Positions 15,548-24,898 are shown, counted from the first letter of the stretch. The stretch is 35,429 nucleotides of DNA from Bacilli bacterium (GCA_918219625.1 CAKJXT010000030.1:1-35429); one strand, 5' to 3'. Numbers and translations are program-made. Notes: generated from the letters alone by a model not told the origin.

Positions 15548-16717
15548 TTATAATAATTCGTCTTGTTCTTGCTTTTTTATATTCATTGTTTCTATATTTT
15601 TTATACATTCACTTATTAATTCTTCATAGTTTATAAGTTTTTCATATTCTAGTGCTGTTTCTAATGATGGATTAATTATTGGATGTTTGGGTACAAATAT
15701 AGTACAACAGTCTTCATATGGTAATATACTTGTATCATATGTATTTATACTCTTTGATATTTCTATTATTTCTAGTTTATCTAAACATGCTACTGGTCTT
15801 ATTACAGGCATATTTGTTACATTGTTTATTACAACCATACTGTTTAATGTTTGACTTGCAACTTGTCCAATTGATTCTCCATTTATTATTATTTTACAGT
15901 TTCTTCTTTTTGAGAATCTTTCTGCGATTCTATACATCATTCTTCTCATTATGGTTATATTATAATTACCAGGAATATTTTTATATATTTCTTCTTGAAT
16001 TTTTGTAAAAGGTACTACATGTACTTTTATATTTCCTGAGTAATCATTTAGTATTTCCGCAAGTTTTAATACTTTGTTTTTTGCATTTAGGCTTGTGTGT
16101 GGTGGCGATTCAAAGTATAGGCATTCTATATTTACTCCTCTTTTTAGCGCTAAATATCCAGCTACTGGTGAATCTATTCCACCTGATAGCATCAACATTC
16201 CTTTTCCTTGAATTCCTACTGGGTATCCACCTAGTCCTTTTATTTCTTTGTTATAGATATATGTTCCTTCTTTTCTTATTTCTATTTCTAGGTTTAATTC
16301 AGGATTATGGACATCCACCTTACAATCAAAGTTTCTTAATACTAATCCTCCTATAATATTATTGAATTCCATAGAAGTATGTTCAAAAGTTTTATCACTT
16401 CTTTTTGTTGTTACTTTAAATGTTTTAAATTGTTTTTCTTTTAGAATTTCTAGTACTTTGTTTTTTATGTCGTCTTCATTAGTATTAACTTTATCGCATA
16501 TTACTATACTATGTATTCCAAATATTTTTTTTAGTTGTTCTAGTATTTCTTTTTCATCTTTATCATTATATGTTATATACATTCTTGACATTGTTTTTTC
16601 AATTTTAATATTTTTTATTTTTTTTAATATATTTTGTTCTAGAGTTTTTACAAAAAATTTTCTATTGTCTTTTTTTGTTGTTAATTCCCCATATTTTATT
16701 AGTATTAATTTTTCCAT
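15548..16717 (-). CDS. thiI: tRNA 4-thiouridine synthase / sulfur transferase ThiI
   Basis: A 389-residue ThiI. An N-terminal ferredoxin-like and THUMP region (residues 1-165) precedes a PP-loop ATP-pyrophosphatase with MLSGGIDSPVAGYLALKRG. It adenylates uridine 8 of tRNA for thiolation. The conserved cysteine in EDCCTIFVPKHP is present. The rhodanese domain of the E. coli protein is missing, as in Bacillus, so sulfur would come straight from a cysteine desulfurase, which is not beside it here. AGAGGTGAACT precedes the ATG. It has its own promoter inside the terminator of the upstream gene. Confidence 0.94.
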   Translation of the reverse strand: MEKLILIKYGELTTKKDNRKFFVKTLEQNILKKIKNIKIEKTMSRMYITYNDKDEKEILEQLKKIFGIHSIVICDKVNTNEDDIKNKVLEILKEKQFKTFKVTTKRSDKTFEHTSMEFNNIIGGLVLRNFDCKVDVHNPELNLEIEIRKEGTYIYNKEIKGLGGYPVGIQGKGMLMLSGGIDSPVAGYLALKRGVNIECLYFESPPHTSLNAKNKVLKLAEILNDYSGNIKVHVVPFTKIQEEIYKNIPGNYNITIMRRMMYRIAERFSKRRNCKIIINGESIGQVASQTLNSMVVINNVTNMPVIRPVACLDKLEIIEISKSINTYDTSILPYEDCCTIFVPKHPIINPSLETALEYEKLINYEELISECIKNIETMNIKKQEQDELL

Positions 16718-16739
16718 AGTTCACCTCTTTGACAATAAG

Positions 16740-16768
16740 ATTATACACAAAAAAGTAATATATTTCAA
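16740..16768 (-). promoter_or_regulatory. SigA-type promoter of thiI
   Basis: On the minus strand TTGAAA (16768-16763), 17 nt, TATAAT (16745-16740). The -35 lies in the loop of the terminator of the preceding gene. Confidence 0.7.
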
Positions 16769-16778
16769 TTACTTTTTT
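16749..16778 (-). terminator. Intrinsic terminator of the prepilin-like gene
   Basis: On the minus strand AAAAAGTAAT, loop of about 8 nt, ATTACTTTTT. It overlaps the end of the gene and the thiI promoter. Confidence 0.7.
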
Positions 16779-16779
16779 A

Positions 16780-17988
16780 TTATTGCGGTTGTAATGTTAT
16801 AATTTGATTAGGTCCATCTGTTACTGTGTTTAAAACATACCCACTTGGTTTATTATTAGGTTGTTTATTTATTACACTATTAGCTGTACCTGTTATTTTT
16901 CCATCATAATAATTAAATATTGTTCCTGATGATGTTGATACAAACATGCTATAGTTTTTACTTATGATATTAGGTTCTGTTACTGATGGAGTTCCACCAT
17001 CGTTCACTCCTAATGTTAGTGTTCCTTTTGATATATATATTGCACGAGTAGTGTCTGATATTATATTTCCACCAGTTATATGTACTAAACAGTTTGGGAT
17101 ATCGTTTCTTATTGCAAATGAGCTATTACTTTTTATTGTTCCTCCCGTTATCTTAATTGTAGGATCGTCAAATGTATTTCCTGTACCACCATTATTAAAT
17201 AAACTATACTGTCCTGTTTCTATTAAACCTGAGTTTATTATTATTCTTGCAGACGGCGCAGTTGATACATTTATAATGCCACGTTCAGTTTTTAAATTAT
17301 TAACATTATTTTTTAATGTTGCTCCATTTACAGTTACTTTTCCATAATTTACCACTATATATCTTATATCTGTATCACTATCTGGAGCACTATTTATATA
17401 TTGTGCATTTGCATTTGCATTTAAAACCGTTTCAGCATTATTTCCATTTATAATAATTCTACCGCTTGTAATGTTTGATGTATTAATTATACTAATATTA
17501 TGTACATCGCTTGTTGCATTTAAAGAAAAATATGAGTAATTCCATATAGTTGTTGAAGCTGAATTATTTATTTTTCCTCCATCAATTGAGCTATATATAT
17601 CTAGTGTACCATTATTTGTTATCGTTTGTGATAAATTAACTTCTTTTCCCACTAAATCAATTTTAATATTTTTTCCTGCTTCTATTGTTGGTGTGCTTTG
17701 ATCTGTTACATTTTTTAATACTTGTATCGTATCACCTGATGTTGCTCTATTAATAGCTAGTTCAAGTGTTTCATAGTATGTTCCTGTTGTTTTATTTTGA
17801 TATGGCAAAGCTTCTACATTTACTGATACACCTTGTTCTAATTTGTTTTTTATGTCATATCTCATTTTATCTAGTATTACTTTTCTTTGTGCTAGGTTAG
17901 ATAATACTAGTAGCATTATCATTAAAAACAATACTATTAACATATATATCATACTTGTTAATGCAAAGCCTTTATTGTTTAGTTTCAT
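16780..17988 (-). CDS. Prepilin-like surface protein with a parallel beta-helix domain
   Basis: A 402-residue protein. Residues 1-7 (MKLNNKG) and the hydrophobic helix 8-32 (FALTSMIYMLIV...) look like a type IV prepilin signal, with cleavage expected after Gly7, but position +5 is Ser rather than the usual Glu. A charged helix (about 33-52) follows, then short repeats rich in Asn, Thr, Ile and Gly with GTLDIYS, GKVTVNGATL and GTLTLGVND turns, typical of a right-handed parallel beta-helix as in pectate-lyase-like proteins. I chose ATG 17988 behind GGAGGCTAGGTAAT. No pilin machinery is in the window. Function unknown; probably displayed on the cell surface. Confidence 0.75.
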   Translation of the reverse strand: MKLNNKGFALTSMIYMLIVLFLMIMLLVLSNLAQRKVILDKMRYDIKNKLEQGVSVNVEALPYQNKTTGTYYETLELAINRATSGDTIQVLKNVTDQSTPTIEAGKNIKIDLVGKEVNLSQTITNNGTLDIYSSIDGGKINNSASTTIWNYSYFSLNATSDVHNISIINTSNITSGRIIINGNNAETVLNANANAQYINSAPDSDTDIRYIVVNYGKVTVNGATLKNNVNNLKTERGIINVSTAPSARIIINSGLIETGQYSLFNNGGTGNTFDDPTIKITGGTIKSNSSFAIRNDIPNCLVHITGGNIISDTTRAIYISKGTLTLGVNDGGTPSVTEPNIISKNYSMFVSTSSGTIFNYYDGKITGTANSVINKQPNNKPSGYVLNTVTDGPNQIITLQPQ

Positions 17989-18008
17989 ATTACCTAGCCT
18001 CCACAATA

Positions 18009-18037
18009 ATTATAACAAAAAAAGTATTTATTGTAAA
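18009..18037 (-). promoter_or_regulatory. SigA-type promoter of the prepilin-like gene
   Basis: On the minus strand TTTACA (18037-18032), 17 nt, TATAAT (18014-18009), shortly before the GGAGG. Confidence 0.75.
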
Positions 18038-18049
18038 ATTATTTTTATG

Positions 18050-18074
18050 AAAAAATAATGGGATTACCCATTAT
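18050..18074 (-). terminator. Intrinsic terminator of ezrA
   Basis: On the minus strand ATAATGGG, loop TAAT, CCCATTAT, then TTTTTTC. The loop contains the ezrA stop codon. Confidence 0.85.
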
Positions 18075-19782
18075 CATTTCCATATAATTTTAATAATTTA
18101 TTATATATTCCTTTTTCTATTCTATTTAATGCATTTATACTTACTTCTAGTGATTTTTGATAATCACCTTTATAGAATAGTCCTTCTGCAATAGTTAAAT
18201 TTTTATCTAATTCTTCTCTTTCACTTCTATGTCTATTTCCATATACTATTGCCATTTCTGCAAATTTTGCTGATTTTAATAGTTCTCTAGTTTCTTTATA
18301 TAGTTTAAATGTTAAGTCTCTTGCTGTATCAACTCTTACATTTAATACTTCTGTATTCATTGGCTTCTTTTCTAGTTCAACTATTATTTCTTTTATTGCA
18401 TCTTGTGCCTCATTTAATTCTACATAGTATTTTTTAGGAATTATAGGCATATTATATTCTCTAAGTTTTATTTTTGATTCTTTTAAGATTGATTTTATTT
18501 CTTCTAATTGTTCTCTAGCTCTTATTTCATCATCATGCATATCTCCTATTGCATTTAGTGAGTTATCTAATCTTTCTTCTATATTAACTAGTCGTAAAAA
18601 TAGATTTTCTATCTCTCTTGTTAATTTTGAATATGCGAATGTATTATTTCCTGTATGAGTTTTTAATACCTTGTAGTCATTATTTAATTCATCTACTTCG
18701 TTTCTTATTTGAAGTAATGCATTATAGTCTTCTTCAGATAGATTATAGATTTTTTTTAAGTCGGTCATTTGTGAGAATAGTTCATTCATCAATTTATTAA
18801 TTCTATCTAATTTTTGTTTGAATTTAGTGATTGATTCTTCATAACTTGATTTATCTACTTTTTCTTTTTCGAAATCATCGAATATTGAATCAAAATATTC
18901 CATTAATATTTTTAGTTCAAATAAACTATCTTCTAGATTCAATACCCTTGTTCTATCCATAACATCTACTATTTTTTTGTTAGCTTCTTCTATATTATAT
19001 TCTACATTTAGATAGTCTAGTGGATATCCCTTTTTCTTCATGCTTTCATATATTTTTTCAACTTCCTTGATTTTGTTTGGAAGCACATTTGTTGCCATTA
19101 TTACTATAGCTGGAACTTCATCTATTACTATTTGCATATGCTTTAGCATATCGTCGATTGCTTTTATTATGTTTGTTACTTCCATGAAGTCTTTATTATC
19201 CATTGCTTTCTCGAAGTCTTCAAATTTTTTGCTTATATTTTCAAATTGTAAATCTACTGATTTAGCAATTTCACCAAATTCATTTCTTGTTTCATTATAT
19301 TTTTGGAATAATGTTCTATATTTTGCTTTGAATTTTGTTATAATTGTTCTATTTTTTTCTTCACTATTTGTAATTTCTTTTATTTCATTTAAGAGGATCT
19401 CTGTACTCGTTCTTACTTTATATATTTCTATTTCTAATTTTGCGATTTTTAACATTGTACTTTTGTAATCCGATTGTTTTAACATGAAATCTGCTTCTAA
19501 TAGTAATTCACTTATTTTTGGTATTTGGTTATTTTTAATATCTTCTAGTCTAGTTTTCCAACCACTATACATTACTTCTAATTTATCATTTTTTAAGTAT
19601 GATTCTATTTTTGATAGTTCTGGTGTTATAGGTGCTGAATCGATTTTGTTTTTTTCAATTTCTAGTTGTTCAATTCTATTTTTGAATTTTCTATTGTTAG
19701 CACTTTTTATTATATTTAATACTATTATTATTAATATATCTGCTATTACATACATACTTACCAGAAATAATGCAACATTCAT
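18064..19782 (-). CDS. ezrA: Septation ring formation regulator EzrA
   Basis: Membrane-anchored regulator of FtsZ ring assembly, 572 residues, normal for the family. One N-terminal membrane helix (residues 4-24) with the N-terminus outside is followed by long antiparallel spectrin-like coiled coils rich in Lys/Glu/Leu to the C-terminus. The opening IKSANNRKFKNRIEQLEIEK and the segment SGWKTRLEDIKN are typical. AGAGGTGTTAAT precedes the ATG. Single-gene unit. The C-terminal patch known in Bacillus (QNR) is not clear in the visible KLLKLYGNDNG end. Confidence 0.9.
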   Translation of the reverse strand: MNVALFLVSMYVIADILIIIVLNIIKSANNRKFKNRIEQLEIEKNKIDSAPITPELSKIESYLKNDKLEVMYSGWKTRLEDIKNNQIPKISELLLEADFMLKQSDYKSTMLKIAKLEIEIYKVRTSTEILLNEIKEITNSEEKNRTIITKFKAKYRTLFQKYNETRNEFGEIAKSVDLQFENISKKFEDFEKAMDNKDFMEVTNIIKAIDDMLKHMQIVIDEVPAIVIMATNVLPNKIKEVEKIYESMKKKGYPLDYLNVEYNIEEANKKIVDVMDRTRVLNLEDSLFELKILMEYFDSIFDDFEKEKVDKSSYEESITKFKQKLDRINKLMNELFSQMTDLKKIYNLSEEDYNALLQIRNEVDELNNDYKVLKTHTGNNTFAYSKLTREIENLFLRLVNIEERLDNSLNAIGDMHDDEIRAREQLEEIKSILKESKIKLREYNMPIIPKKYYVELNEAQDAIKEIIVELEKKPMNTEVLNVRVDTARDLTFKLYKETRELLKSAKFAEMAIVYGNRHRSEREELDKNLTIAEGLFYKGDYQKSLEVSINALNRIEKGIYNKLLKLYGNDNG

Positions 19783-19817
19783 ATTAACACCTCTTTTATT
19801 CTAACTATTCTTATTTT

Positions 19818-19826
19818 ATCATATTT
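19818..19826 (-). promoter_or_regulatory. Extended -10 element of ezrA
   Basis: On the minus strand the stretch ATATGATAAAATAAG holds TGATAAAAT, an extended -10, about 25 nt before the ribosome binding site. The -35 is weak. Confidence 0.4.
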
Positions 19827-19877
19827 TTAATTTTATTGGTAGTTTTTTGTTATTTTTTGGCGAAGATTGTTTTATAC

Positions 19878-19903
19878 AAAAAAAAGGTGATTATTCACCT
19901 TTT
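19878..19903 (-). terminator. Intrinsic terminator of tig
   Basis: On the minus strand AAAAGGTGA, loop ATAA, TCACCTTTT, then TTTTG. The tig stop codon is in the loop. Confidence 0.88.
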
Positions 19904-21141
19904 AATATTTCCATAGATTTACGCATTTTAATATCGTATTTCATCATGTCTAATCCACCAAATGCTTCTAAGAATTCTTTTTCTTTCATGTTGTATTTTT
20001 CAGCCATTTTCTTTGCTTCTTCTTTAGCGTCTTTATCTGTTACTTCGATATTTTCTGCTTTAGCAATTTCTTCTAGCATTAATCTATATGTAATTCTTTT
20101 TACTGCTTCGTCTTTCATTTGTTCTTTTAGTTTTGATTCATCTGAATTAGTAAATTGATAGAATTGTTCTAGACTTAATCCTTGCATTTTTAGTGTCTCT
20201 TCGTATTGTTTGATCATTCTATCTTGTTCTTCATTTACCATAACATCTGGAATATCTACTTTTACGTTCTTAGCTGCTTTTTCTAATAATTCATCAACGT
20301 ATTTATTTTCTACATCTGATTCTTTTCTTGATGTTAAGTTTTCTTTTACTTGTTTTTCTAAGCTTTCTTTAGAATCGATTCCTTCCATTCCTAAGTCTTC
20401 GAAGAAGTCAGCATTTAATTCAGGAATTCTTTTTTCCTTAATTTCATTTACTTTTACTTTGAAAGTAGCTTTTGCACCTTTTAAATCTTCACTATGGTAA
20501 TCTTCAGGGAATGTAACTTCGATATCCTTAGTTTCTCCCTTTTTCATACCAATTACTTGATCTTCAAATCCAGGAATAAATGTATTTGATCCGATTTCTA
20601 GTGAATAGTTTTCTCCTTTTCCTCCAGGGAATGCTACTCCATCTTTGAATCCTTCAAAGTCAATTACAGCAATGTTTCCATTTTCAACTTTTCCTTTTTC
20701 TTTGATTACATTTTCTGTATAATGACTTCTAATGTGTTCGATTTCATGTTCTATTTCTTCTTTTGAAACAGTTACTTTTTCTTTCTTTACACCTAATCCT
20801 TTGTATTTTCCTAATTTAACTTCTGGTTTTAAAGTTAATTTGAAAATGAATTCTACACCTTTTTCTGATATTTCATTAATACCTATTTCTGGTTGCGCTA
20901 CTATTTCTAAGTCTTTTGCTTTTTTGATCATATCATTGTATGCATCGTCTAAGCATACATCAGCACAATCGAAATTTAATCTTTCTTGTGTATATTTCTT
21001 TAAAAATACATTTTTTGGTGCGTGTCCTTTTCTAAAACCGTCTACTTGGAAATTACTACTAGCTTTTTTATAAGCTTTTTCCATAGCTTCTTCCCATTTT
21101 TTTCCTTCTACTTTAATTTTGATTTCTTTTATATTTTCCAT
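19891..21141 (-). CDS. tig: Trigger factor (ribosome-bound chaperone and prolyl isomerase)
   Basis: A 416-residue trigger factor. The N-terminal ribosome-binding domain has the loop FRKGHAPKNVF (canonical GFRxGxxP), a central FKBP-type prolyl isomerase domain holds FEGFKDGVAFPGGKGENYSL, given here as residues about 150-170, and the rest is the helical chaperone domain. I chose ATG 21141 because GGAGGTC lies before it; the longer frame up to 21228 adds a hydrophobic tail unlike the family and runs through the promoter. Own promoter and terminator. Confidence 0.95.
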   Translation of the reverse strand: MENIKEIKIKVEGKKWEEAMEKAYKKASSNFQVDGFRKGHAPKNVFLKKYTQERLNFDCADVCLDDAYNDMIKKAKDLEIVAQPEIGINEISEKGVEFIFKLTLKPEVKLGKYKGLGVKKEKVTVSKEEIEHEIEHIRSHYTENVIKEKGKVENGNIAVIDFEGFKDGVAFPGGKGENYSLEIGSNTFIPGFEDQVIGMKKGETKDIEVTFPEDYHSEDLKGAKATFKVKVNEIKEKRIPELNADFFEDLGMEGIDSKESLEKQVKENLTSRKESDVENKYVDELLEKAAKNVKVDIPDVMVNEEQDRMIKQYEETLKMQGLSLEQFYQFTNSDESKLKEQMKDEAVKRITYRLMLEEIAKAENIEVTDKDAKEEAKKMAEKYNMKEKEFLEAFGGLDMMKYDIKMRKSMEILKGE

Positions 21142-21165
21142 TTTGACCTCCATTAATACCCATAT

Positions 21166-21194
21166 AGTATATAATATTTTTGTATTTTTTACAA
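21166..21194 (-). promoter_or_regulatory. SigA-type promoter of tig
   Basis: On the minus strand TTGTAA (21194-21189), 17 nt, TATACT (21171-21166), about 20 nt before the GGAGG. Confidence 0.65.
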
Positions 21195-21204
21195 GTTTTA
21201 AAAG

Positions 21205-21231
21205 AAAAAAATGTGTTTTTATACACATTTT
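21205..21231 (-). terminator. Intrinsic terminator of the Thr-rich lipoprotein gene
   Basis: On the minus strand AAAATGTGT, 6-nt loop, ACACATTTT, then TTTC. It begins on the stop codon. Confidence 0.85.
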
Positions 21232-22468
21232 ATTTTGTTTTTTGATATCCTGTTCTAAGGTCTATAGTATGTTTAATCGGAAAATTAAAGTAAGCACTTA
21301 AATTTTCTAAAGCGTATAGTGCTCCTTCTTCGTTCATTGCATATGTATATGCTTCATTCGTAAATTCAACAGGATATAGAGTAGTTTTATTAGTTATAGT
21401 GATATATGGTATATTATCTACAGTTCCAATTCCATTAGCATTTTCTGCGACTAAATATTCACAGTAGCTTCCATTTGGTTTTACTTGAATAAAATAGCAT
21501 TGATTTGCATTATCTGGATTTTTAATAAGCGCGCTATCTACAAACCCATCTTCATATGTTTTTCCACATTTAATATAGTCTTCTGCAAAGATTACAGTTG
21601 GTCCGCAAACATGTGCTGTTCCTTTATTGGTATTAAATGTATTTTCATTTGCTGATAATACTTTAACCAACATATACATAGTCTCTAATGTTTTTGTTTC
21701 GTCTTCTACTCCATTTAATCTTTTAATTTCGTTCATTGAAAATTCTGTTTCAGTTTGTGCAGCTAATGCAGAGTTTGCTCTATAATATACTACTTTTCCA
21801 GGTAATATGATGGTTCCTTTATCATTACCACCTTTTACTGGGATAAAGTTACTTGTTAAGTTGTTTAATTCTTTTATCTTTTTAACTACATCTGAATTTT
21901 CGTTGTAACTACCATATAATTTTGTTACTACTGAGTATAAATATTCCCCCATTTTTCCTTGGCATTCTTTTACTGGTTGAATTGTATATTCATTTGTAAC
22001 ATAGTATCCACTACTTTTCTCATGCATTTCTGGTTGATTATTGATTTTGTATGATTTTTCGTTTGATTGTTCTTCAACTACTGCTGTAGTTGTTGTTGAA
22101 GCAGTTGTGGCTGTTGTATATTTTGTAGGTATTGTTAATCTTGGTTCTGGTGTTACTCTTGTTACAGGTTGTTCGTTTTCTGTTGTAACTGGAGTTGTTT
22201 GTTTCAATGTTGTTGCAGCAGTTGTTAATGATGTTGCTTGTGCATCATATGTTGTTGTAACTACTGGATCGGTTGTTCCTTGTAATTCAGCTAAAATACT
22301 ATTTACAATTTCTTCTTTTTGTTGTTCTAATTTAGCATCCATATCCTCATAAACTTTTTCTTTTTCTGCTTCATATTCTTGTCTTATTTGTTCTTCACTA
22401 CATCCTGTTGTAGCAATCATTGTTGATAGTGCAGTTAATACTGCTATTGTTTTTTGATTTTTTCTCAT
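21230..22468 (-). CDS. Surface lipoprotein with Thr-rich stalk, unknown function
   Basis: A 412-residue predicted lipoprotein. The signal peptide (MRKNQKTIAVLTALSTMIATTGC) ends at a lipobox-like ATTGC with Cys23. Residues about 24-60 are a charged coiled-coil helix, residues about 62-135 a Thr/Pro/Val-rich flexible stalk (TTATTASTTTTAV), and residues about 150-412 a globular domain I do not recognise, with two or more cysteines. ATG 22468 is preferred, with AAAGGGGA upstream; ATG 22489 lies on that site. Single-gene unit between the MORN protein and tig. The build of lipid anchor, spacer and globular head suggests an exported binding or enzyme domain. Confidence 0.75.
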   Translation of the reverse strand: MRKNQKTIAVLTALSTMIATTGCSEEQIRQEYEAEKEKVYEDMDAKLEQQKEEIVNSILAELQGTTDPVVTTTYDAQATSLTTAATTLKQTTPVTTENEQPVTRVTPEPRLTIPTKYTTATTASTTTTAVVEEQSNEKSYKINNQPEMHEKSSGYYVTNEYTIQPVKECQGKMGEYLYSVVTKLYGSYNENSDVVKKIKELNNLTSNFIPVKGGNDKGTIILPGKVVYYRANSALAAQTETEFSMNEIKRLNGVEDETKTLETMYMLVKVLSANENTFNTNKGTAHVCGPTVIFAEDYIKCGKTYEDGFVDSALIKNPDNANQCYFIQVKPNGSYCEYLVAENANGIGTVDNIPYITITNKTTLYPVEFTNEAYTYAMNEEGALYALENLSAYFNFPIKHTIDLRTGYQKTK

Positions 22469-22506
22469 TTTTAATTTTTCCCCTTTCAAAAAAAAAGATA
22501 TATAGT

Positions 22507-22534
22507 ATTATATACCTTTTTCAAAAAAATGCAA
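22507..22534 (-). promoter_or_regulatory. SigA-type promoter of the lipoprotein gene
   Basis: On the minus strand TTGCAT (22534-22529), 16 nt, TATAAT (22512-22507). Confidence 0.6.
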
Positions 22535-22542
22535 GTTTTAAT

Positions 22543-22569
22543 AAAAAAAATAGTGTTAAACACTATTTT
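22543..22569 (-). terminator. Intrinsic terminator of the MORN-repeat gene
   Basis: On the minus strand AAAATAGTG, loop TTTAA, CACTATTTT, then TTTT. The TAG of the first arm is the stop codon. The stem is shared with two other terminators in the window. Confidence 0.88.
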
Positions 22570-24872
22570 TGTTTTGGTTCTGAAATTGAAGCAACGCCAT
22601 CTTTAATTATTATTTTTAAATCATTTGTTAAGTAATATATAAATGATGTTATTACTTTTTCTCCAGTTTCTTTATCAATATATCCATTACTTCCTTCGTT
22701 AATAACCCTTTCTTTTCCACTATATATCATTTCATCATTATAGTAGTAATTATATACACCTTCATTTTTATCATATATATAATACAAGCTAAATTCATCG
22801 TAGTAAAAATATTCTGTTGTATCACTTGGTGTTTCTATTGTTTTTATTCTTTGATGTTCATCGAAAGATGTTTTTGTATCATTGTCTTGGATTAATTTAA
22901 TTGAGCCGTCTTCTCTATAATATTCTTCATAGGTTTTACCATTTTGTCTACTCTTTTTGTAGCGCGGGTTACCATTTTCATAATTTGCTATTTCAGATTC
23001 TCCACCAACTTGTTTATAAACACCATTTATATTTGTATCATGTCTTGGATTTCCTTCATATTCTATTGTTCTATCAGGATAATATGATATCTCATAATTA
23101 TTTTCCATATCTGTATATTTTTTTAACTGTTCATTTTCATAATATTCATACACATCTTTCGCATGATTATCTATATCGTGATAAATTTTTTTTCTTTTTC
23201 CAGACTCATAGTAGTAAATAGTAGTTTTACTATTATCTTCATTATATTCTGCATATTGCATATTACTATTTTCATAATAATCAATTCTTTGTTTTGCATT
23301 AGTTGGTTCTTTTATTTCATATTCGTCTTTTTCTTCATTATATATTACATAATAATCAAACCAATAGGTTGATACACCCCATTGTTCATTTTTTTTATTT
23401 CCTTTTTCATAATAGATTTTGCATGATTCTCCACTTACTTTCATCATGATTTCACTACTTGGATAGTATACTTCATACTCAGACTCTGTACCTTTAGCTA
23501 CTAATCTACCATCTGGGTTATAACATCTTATTTCGCCATCAATTATTGTTTTTATTAATTTACCTTTTTGAGAATATAAATATTTGTTTTTAAATTGTTT
23601 TGTTTCATTATCATATATTTCAAATTTTGATTCTATTTGGCCATTTTTGTAATAATTTATTTCTGTATTTTGTGTTATTTTTTTTCTTAATGATCCATCT
23701 TCATAGTATCCAGTACCTTGAGCACCTTTCTGTTCGTATTTTATTTGCCCATTTTCATAATATGAAACATAATCATCAGGTATTTTTATTGACTTTATTT
23801 TTCCGCTTTCATAATATGACTTTGTTATTCCATTTTTTTGAGTTGTTTCTATTTGACCATTTTCATAATATGTTGTTGTGTTTCCTTCATTATCTACGAA
23901 TTCATATTTTACATCATCTAGTGTATATCGTGTTATTCCAATTGAGGATTCTATTTCATAATAAGATTTTCCATATATGTTGAAAAAATATCTTTTTCCA
24001 TTTTCATATTTTTCTTTTAATTCACTATTTTCATATTTTTCTACTAATAGTGATCCTTTATATATTTCATATGTATTGTTTTTTTTTCCATCGTTATTTT
24101 CATATTCTTTAAATAATTTTGATGTGCCATCCGGGTATAGTATAAAGTGTTCCGATGAGTCTTTATTTGTTTCATTAGCTTGAATGCAGGATAAACTCCC
24201 ATCAGGATTAATAATTACTTGTGTTTTATTAAATGCTGTTTCATGATAATCTGGTATAGACTTTACCTTCTCTATACTACTTATCCAATTATTATAATAG
24301 TATTTAAATATTGTTCCATCTTTTTTTCTTAGTTCTCTTATTCTTTCTTCATTGTCTTTTATTTCTGTGATAGTATATGTTCCATCCATACGATATAACT
24401 CTTTTGTTTTATCATCATATCTTTTAGTTACAACACTTATTGTTGCTTGATTAGGTAATAAATATTGTGAATTATTTATTTCAAAAACTTTACTTCCACC
24501 AACTGTTTTGAACCATACAGTATCTCTTGATACTTTTTTTACACATTCATTATTATACATATATGTTATTGATTGATCAGGGTTAACTATTTTTTCATGA
24601 TATCTAATTGTTTTTCCATCTAATCCAGGTGTTGTTTTTTGTTGTTCATTATCTAAAGATTCATCTTGATATGACTTTATTTCTTCTAATAGTAGCGCAA
24701 TATTAATTGGAACATTATTGTTTAATTCATCTGATATTATTGTATTAGGAATATTAATATTTTCTGATTTAACTGTCATTTTTGGTAGTGTTGATATAGT
24801 GATTCCTAGTAGTCCTACTGCTAGTCCTGAACTTGCTAATATTTCCTTTAATTTATCTGATTTTACTTTCAT
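22563..24872 (-). CDS. Large secreted or anchored MORN-variant (YwqK-like) repeat protein
   Basis: A 769-residue protein. An N-terminal hydrophobic segment (residues about 12-30, SSGLAVGLLGITISTLP) looks like a signal peptide or anchor; no lipobox is seen. From about residue 90 to the end it is built of MORN_2/YwqK-type repeats of about 20-25 residues with cores such as YYENGQI, YYESGKI and YYKNGQI; well over fifteen can be recognised, most clearly at residues 340-440 and 560-650. Such repeats form an extended beta-sheet roll. No catalytic domain is visible. GGTGATTAT precedes the ATG. Its role is unknown; cell-surface or secreted interaction protein is a guess. Confidence 0.8.
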   Translation of the reverse strand: MKVKSDKLKEILASSGLAVGLLGITISTLPKMTVKSENINIPNTIISDELNNNVPINIALLLEEIKSYQDESLDNEQQKTTPGLDGKTIRYHEKIVNPDQSITYMYNNECVKKVSRDTVWFKTVGGSKVFEINNSQYLLPNQATISVVTKRYDDKTKELYRMDGTYTITEIKDNEERIRELRKKDGTIFKYYYNNWISSIEKVKSIPDYHETAFNKTQVIINPDGSLSCIQANETNKDSSEHFILYPDGTSKLFKEYENNDGKKNNTYEIYKGSLLVEKYENSELKEKYENGKRYFFNIYGKSYYEIESSIGITRYTLDDVKYEFVDNEGNTTTYYENGQIETTQKNGITKSYYESGKIKSIKIPDDYVSYYENGQIKYEQKGAQGTGYYEDGSLRKKITQNTEINYYKNGQIESKFEIYDNETKQFKNKYLYSQKGKLIKTIIDGEIRCYNPDGRLVAKGTESEYEVYYPSSEIMMKVSGESCKIYYEKGNKKNEQWGVSTYWFDYYVIYNEEKDEYEIKEPTNAKQRIDYYENSNMQYAEYNEDNSKTTIYYYESGKRKKIYHDIDNHAKDVYEYYENEQLKKYTDMENNYEISYYPDRTIEYEGNPRHDTNINGVYKQVGGESEIANYENGNPRYKKSRQNGKTYEEYYREDGSIKLIQDNDTKTSFDEHQRIKTIETPSDTTEYFYYDEFSLYYIYDKNEGVYNYYYNDEMIYSGKERVINEGSNGYIDKETGEKVITSFIYYLTNDLKIIIKDGVASISEPKQK

Positions 24873-24898
24873 ATAATCACCAAGATTTCTATAGTTTT

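Noticed and set aside
21142..21228. A longer trigger factor with a hydrophobic N-terminal extension
   Set aside because: The extension covers the promoter, has no ribosome binding site and does not resemble trigger factors; GGAGGTC marks ATG 21141.
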